Assembly (NCBI GenBank): GCA_023263825.1
Contig: JALQUJ010000100.1
Span: forward strand, 1 to 6,518
Direction: 5' to 3'
Length of the DNA: 6,518 bases
DNA from: Porticoccus sp.
GTDB taxonomy: Bacteria; Pseudomonadota; Gammaproteobacteria; Pseudomonadales; Porticoccaceae
The translations under genes and the position numbers were made by a program. The notes beneath the pieces are model-generated. The model did no database searches, was not told where the DNA came from, and was given only the letters and a program-made list of their open reading frames with translations. Positions 5,276 to 6,518 of the stretch are shown in pieces; position 1 is the first letter of the stretch; each line of letters starts with the position of its first letter.

Positions 5276-5767
5276 ATGAAGCAAGCGTTACTTTTGGCTC
5301 TTTCAATGCTAACACTACTAACCTTTGGTATTTCTGCTAATGCAGAAAAAATATTCCGCTGGCAGGACGATGCTGGAACTTGGCACTACTCAGCAACCCC
5401 ACCAGCTGAACAACCTGCAGAAACAGTTAACATCAAAGCACCACCTACCTCTGGACCGGTGGCTGAAAAAAGTGAAAACCCAATTACCGAAGAGAAAACC
5501 GAAGGAAAAGCAAAAGAACAATCTACAGCTGAGTCCGAATTTAAGAAATCTGCAGAGGTAGCAGCAGAAGACAACGCTTTAGCGCGTAAGAACTGTGAAA
5601 ATGCCAAGAAAAATTTGGCCAACCTGACAAGCCATCCAAGAATGAGAATTAATGATGAAGAGACAGGTGAAGTTCGCTATTTAGGCCAAGACGAACATGC
5701 CGACTGGATGAAAAGGTCTAAAGAAGAAGTTCGTAAAACTGTAATTAATAGCCATATAAATATTTAA
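5276..5767 (+). CDS. Exported DUF4124-type protein of unknown function
   Basis: A 163-residue protein with a signal peptide: MKQ, a hydrophobic core LLLALSMLTLLTFGI and a likely cleavage after ANA (residue 23). The start at 5276 is chosen because the signal peptide begins there. The frame opens earlier at 5195, but those 27 residues lack signal character. The mature N-terminus EKIFRWQDDAGTWHYSATPP matches the DUF4124 pattern (Y/F-x-W-x-D-x-x-G-x-x-H-Y/F-x-x-x-P-P). A Pro/Glu/Lys-rich linker follows (about 42-100). The C-terminal part has RKNCENAKKNLANL, then GEVRYLGQDEHADW, a charged helical region common in this family, with a single Cys107. It is probably periplasmic. The ribosome site is weak. 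A DUF4124 gene next to ilvI also occurs, as I recall, in Pseudomonas, so the neighbourhood is conserved, but no function follows from it. Confidence 0.85.
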   Translation: MKQALLLALSMLTLLTFGISANAEKIFRWQDDAGTWHYSATPPAEQPAETVNIKAPPTSGPVAEKSENPITEEKTEGKAKEQSTAESEFKKSAEVAAEDNALARKNCENAKKNLANLTSHPRMRINDEETGEVRYLGQDEHADWMKRSKEEVRKTVINSHINI

Positions 5768-5795
5768 ACTTTATTTATCTAAAATAGAGTCTATT

Positions 5796-5827
5796 AAAGG
5801 GGGGAGTTAACAATCTCCCCTTTTTTT
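5796..5827 (+). terminator. Intrinsic terminator between convergent genes
   Basis: The stem GGGGAG/CTCCCC (5801-5806 with 5815-5820) is extended by wobble and A-T pairs to about 11 pairs. It has an 8-base loop and runs into seven T bases. It is 28 bases past the DUF4124-type stop. On the minus strand it is followed by only a short T stretch, but it may also serve the 5875-6102 gene, whose stop is about 50 bases away. Confidence 0.9.
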
Positions 5828-5874
5828 ACCATCACTAATCTCATAGTGATTCTTCGTACTCAAGCCCAGAAGCA

Positions 5875-6102
5875 TCACTCTTTATCCACAAGCTCTTTAA
5901 TAATTTTCTCAGCCATTTTCTTTTTAAACTCGACAGCACCCACGTCATCCCAATCACCACCAGCCAAAAAATAATGTTCGTAGACTTCCATTGATTTGTA
6001 GGCCGCACGTAAATCAGGGTGCTTTTCTATCGCTGTATTTTTTGGATCGTTTAAAAGACTATCTAGCAGTTCTTTATACTTTTCGTCATTGGCACTGTTC
6101 AT
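5875..6102 (-). CDS. Small acidic protein of unknown function
   Basis: A 75-residue ORF that I do not recognise. It is charged, probably soluble and largely helical, with no signal peptide, membrane segment or cysteine. Recognisable features are a D/N-rich N-terminal helix, the segment EKHPDLRAAYKSMEVYEHYF (26-45), a GGDWDD turn (48-53) and a Lys/Glu-rich C-terminal helix. It lies between clpB and the convergent DUF4124-type gene, 136 bases after the clpB stop. No clear Shine-Dalgarno or promoter precedes the ATG. The balanced composition and clean terminator context favour a real gene, but this is not proven. Confidence 0.6.
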   Translation of the reverse strand: MNSANDEKYKELLDSLLNDPKNTAIEKHPDLRAAYKSMEVYEHYFLAGGDWDDVGAVEFKKKMAEKIIKELVDKE

Positions 6103-6200
6103 ATTTAGTACTTGTTAATTATTAAGTCTACTATGTTGGATATTTCGATTTTACCAAGTCAAAGCCTAAAAACCATGCAACTCCATCAATAAATTAAAGT

Positions 6201-6230
6201 GGGTTAGTGTTGTTCTTTGAAGGCTAACCC
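6201..6230 (-). terminator. Hairpin after clpB, probable terminator
   Basis: A perfect 7-bp inverted repeat GGGTTAG (6201-6207) and CTAACCC (6224-6230) with a 16-base loop. On the minus strand it is followed by a T-rich but interrupted run (ACTTTAATTTATT). It begins 8 bases past the clpB stop. The long loop and broken U run make it a moderate terminator. Confidence 0.55.
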
Positions 6231-6246
6231 TATAAAAGTTAGCCTT
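6220..6246 (-). repeat. Second inverted repeat overlapping the clpB stop
   Basis: AAGGCTAA (6220-6227) and TTAGCCTT (6239-6246) form a perfect 8-bp stem with an 11-base loop. The arm at 6239-6246 contains the clpB stop codon. The arm at 6220-6227 shares bases 6224-6227 with the neighbouring GGGTTAG hairpin, so both cannot form at once. Confidence 0.55.
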
Positions 6247-6518
6247 TAGAAAAAGCCACCTGATCACCGTCCAAATCAACATCAATAGTATCACCTGGAG
6301 CAAACTTGGCTCCCAACATTTGTTGAGCCAGTGGGTTTTCCAATAACTGCTGAATTGCCCGCTTAAGAGGCCTTGCTCCATAGACTGGATCAAAACCCGC
6401 TTCACAAATTTTATCCATCACCGCTTCTGATAAAGCCATACTCAAATCGGCTTCTGCTAATCGTTTTTTCAACAGTGCCAATTGAATATCTGCAATACCT
6501 CTAATTTGTGATTTAGCC
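6239..6518 (-). CDS. clpB: ClpB disaggregase chaperone, C-terminal end (partial)
   Basis: The visible roughly 92 codons encode the small C-terminal domain of the second AAA+ module of ClpB, the cytosolic ATP-driven hexameric chaperone that works with DnaK to rescue aggregated proteins. Key features are the helix QIRGIADIQLALLKKRLAE, then the hallmark GFDPVYGARPLKRAIQQ carrying the sensor-2 GAR arginine, and the final beta strands around GDTIDVDLDGDQVAF. The protein ends in SKG at TAA (6241-6239). The frame continues without a stop to the right edge. An internal TTG at 6481 is not a start, because similarity continues upstream. Everything before this, including both Walker sites, lies outside the window. 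Confidence 0.95.
   Translation of the reverse strand, partial: AKSQIRGIADIQLALLKKRLAEADLSMALSEAVMDKICEAGFDPVYGARPLKRAIQQLLENPLAQQMLGAKFAPGDTIDVDLDGDQVAFSKG

Noticed and set aside
5325..5622. Alternative-frame ORFs inside the DUF4124-type gene on both strands
   Set aside because: They arise from the repetitive Lys/Glu/Ala-rich linker codons. The + frame at 5276 has the signal peptide and domain.
6166..6405. 79-codon minus-strand ORF overlapping clpB
   Set aside because: A different frame over the clpB 3' end, which is unmistakably coding in its own frame.

Overview
The window is an ordinary chromosomal segment of a gammaproteobacterium. The branched-chain amino acid order ilvI-ilvH-ilvC-pssA is the arrangement I know from Pseudomonas and relatives, and IlvC, IlvH and IlvI closely resemble gammaproteobacterial proteins in length and motifs. 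The moderate to low GC and AT-rich spacers fit a marine lineage (Cellvibrionales or similar) better than Pseudomonas itself. That placement is an inference.

Layout from left to right: the last codons of an unidentified membrane protein (+ strand, ends at 91); a 328-base gap with no recognisable gene; then on the minus strand pssA (420-1244), a strong intrinsic terminator (1327-1352), ilvC (1397-2413), ilvH/ilvN (2544-3035) and ilvI/ilvB (3035-4774). Upstream of ilvI lies a roughly 270-base transcribed leader behind a good sigma70 promoter (5053-5081). Divergently on the + strand is an exported DUF4124-type protein (5276-5767) ending in a strong terminator (5796-5827). It converges on a 75-residue unrecognised protein (5875-6102, minus). 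The 3' end of clpB (minus, runs off the right edge) closes the window.

IlvIH (acetohydroxyacid synthase) and IlvC (ketol-acid reductoisomerase) carry out consecutive common steps of valine, leucine and isoleucine synthesis. The ilvI stop and ilvH start overlap by one base, which fits stoichiometric expression of the two subunits. pssA makes phosphatidylserine and is separated from ilvC by a terminator, so it probably has at least partly independent expression.

The most interesting part is the ilvI leader. It contains a 32-codon ORF (4786-4884) in which 12 residues are Leu, Val or Ile, including the run LVLLVGL. It stops inside the Shine-Dalgarno sequence of ilvI. It is preceded by two short ORFs that chain into one another by stop/start overlaps, and by a series of small hairpins. 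This looks like an amino-acid-responsive leader-peptide control region, but without an obvious classical strong attenuator. The true ilvI start is most likely the GTG at 4774. The true starts of ilvC (2413) and the DUF4124 gene (5276) also lie inside longer open frames.
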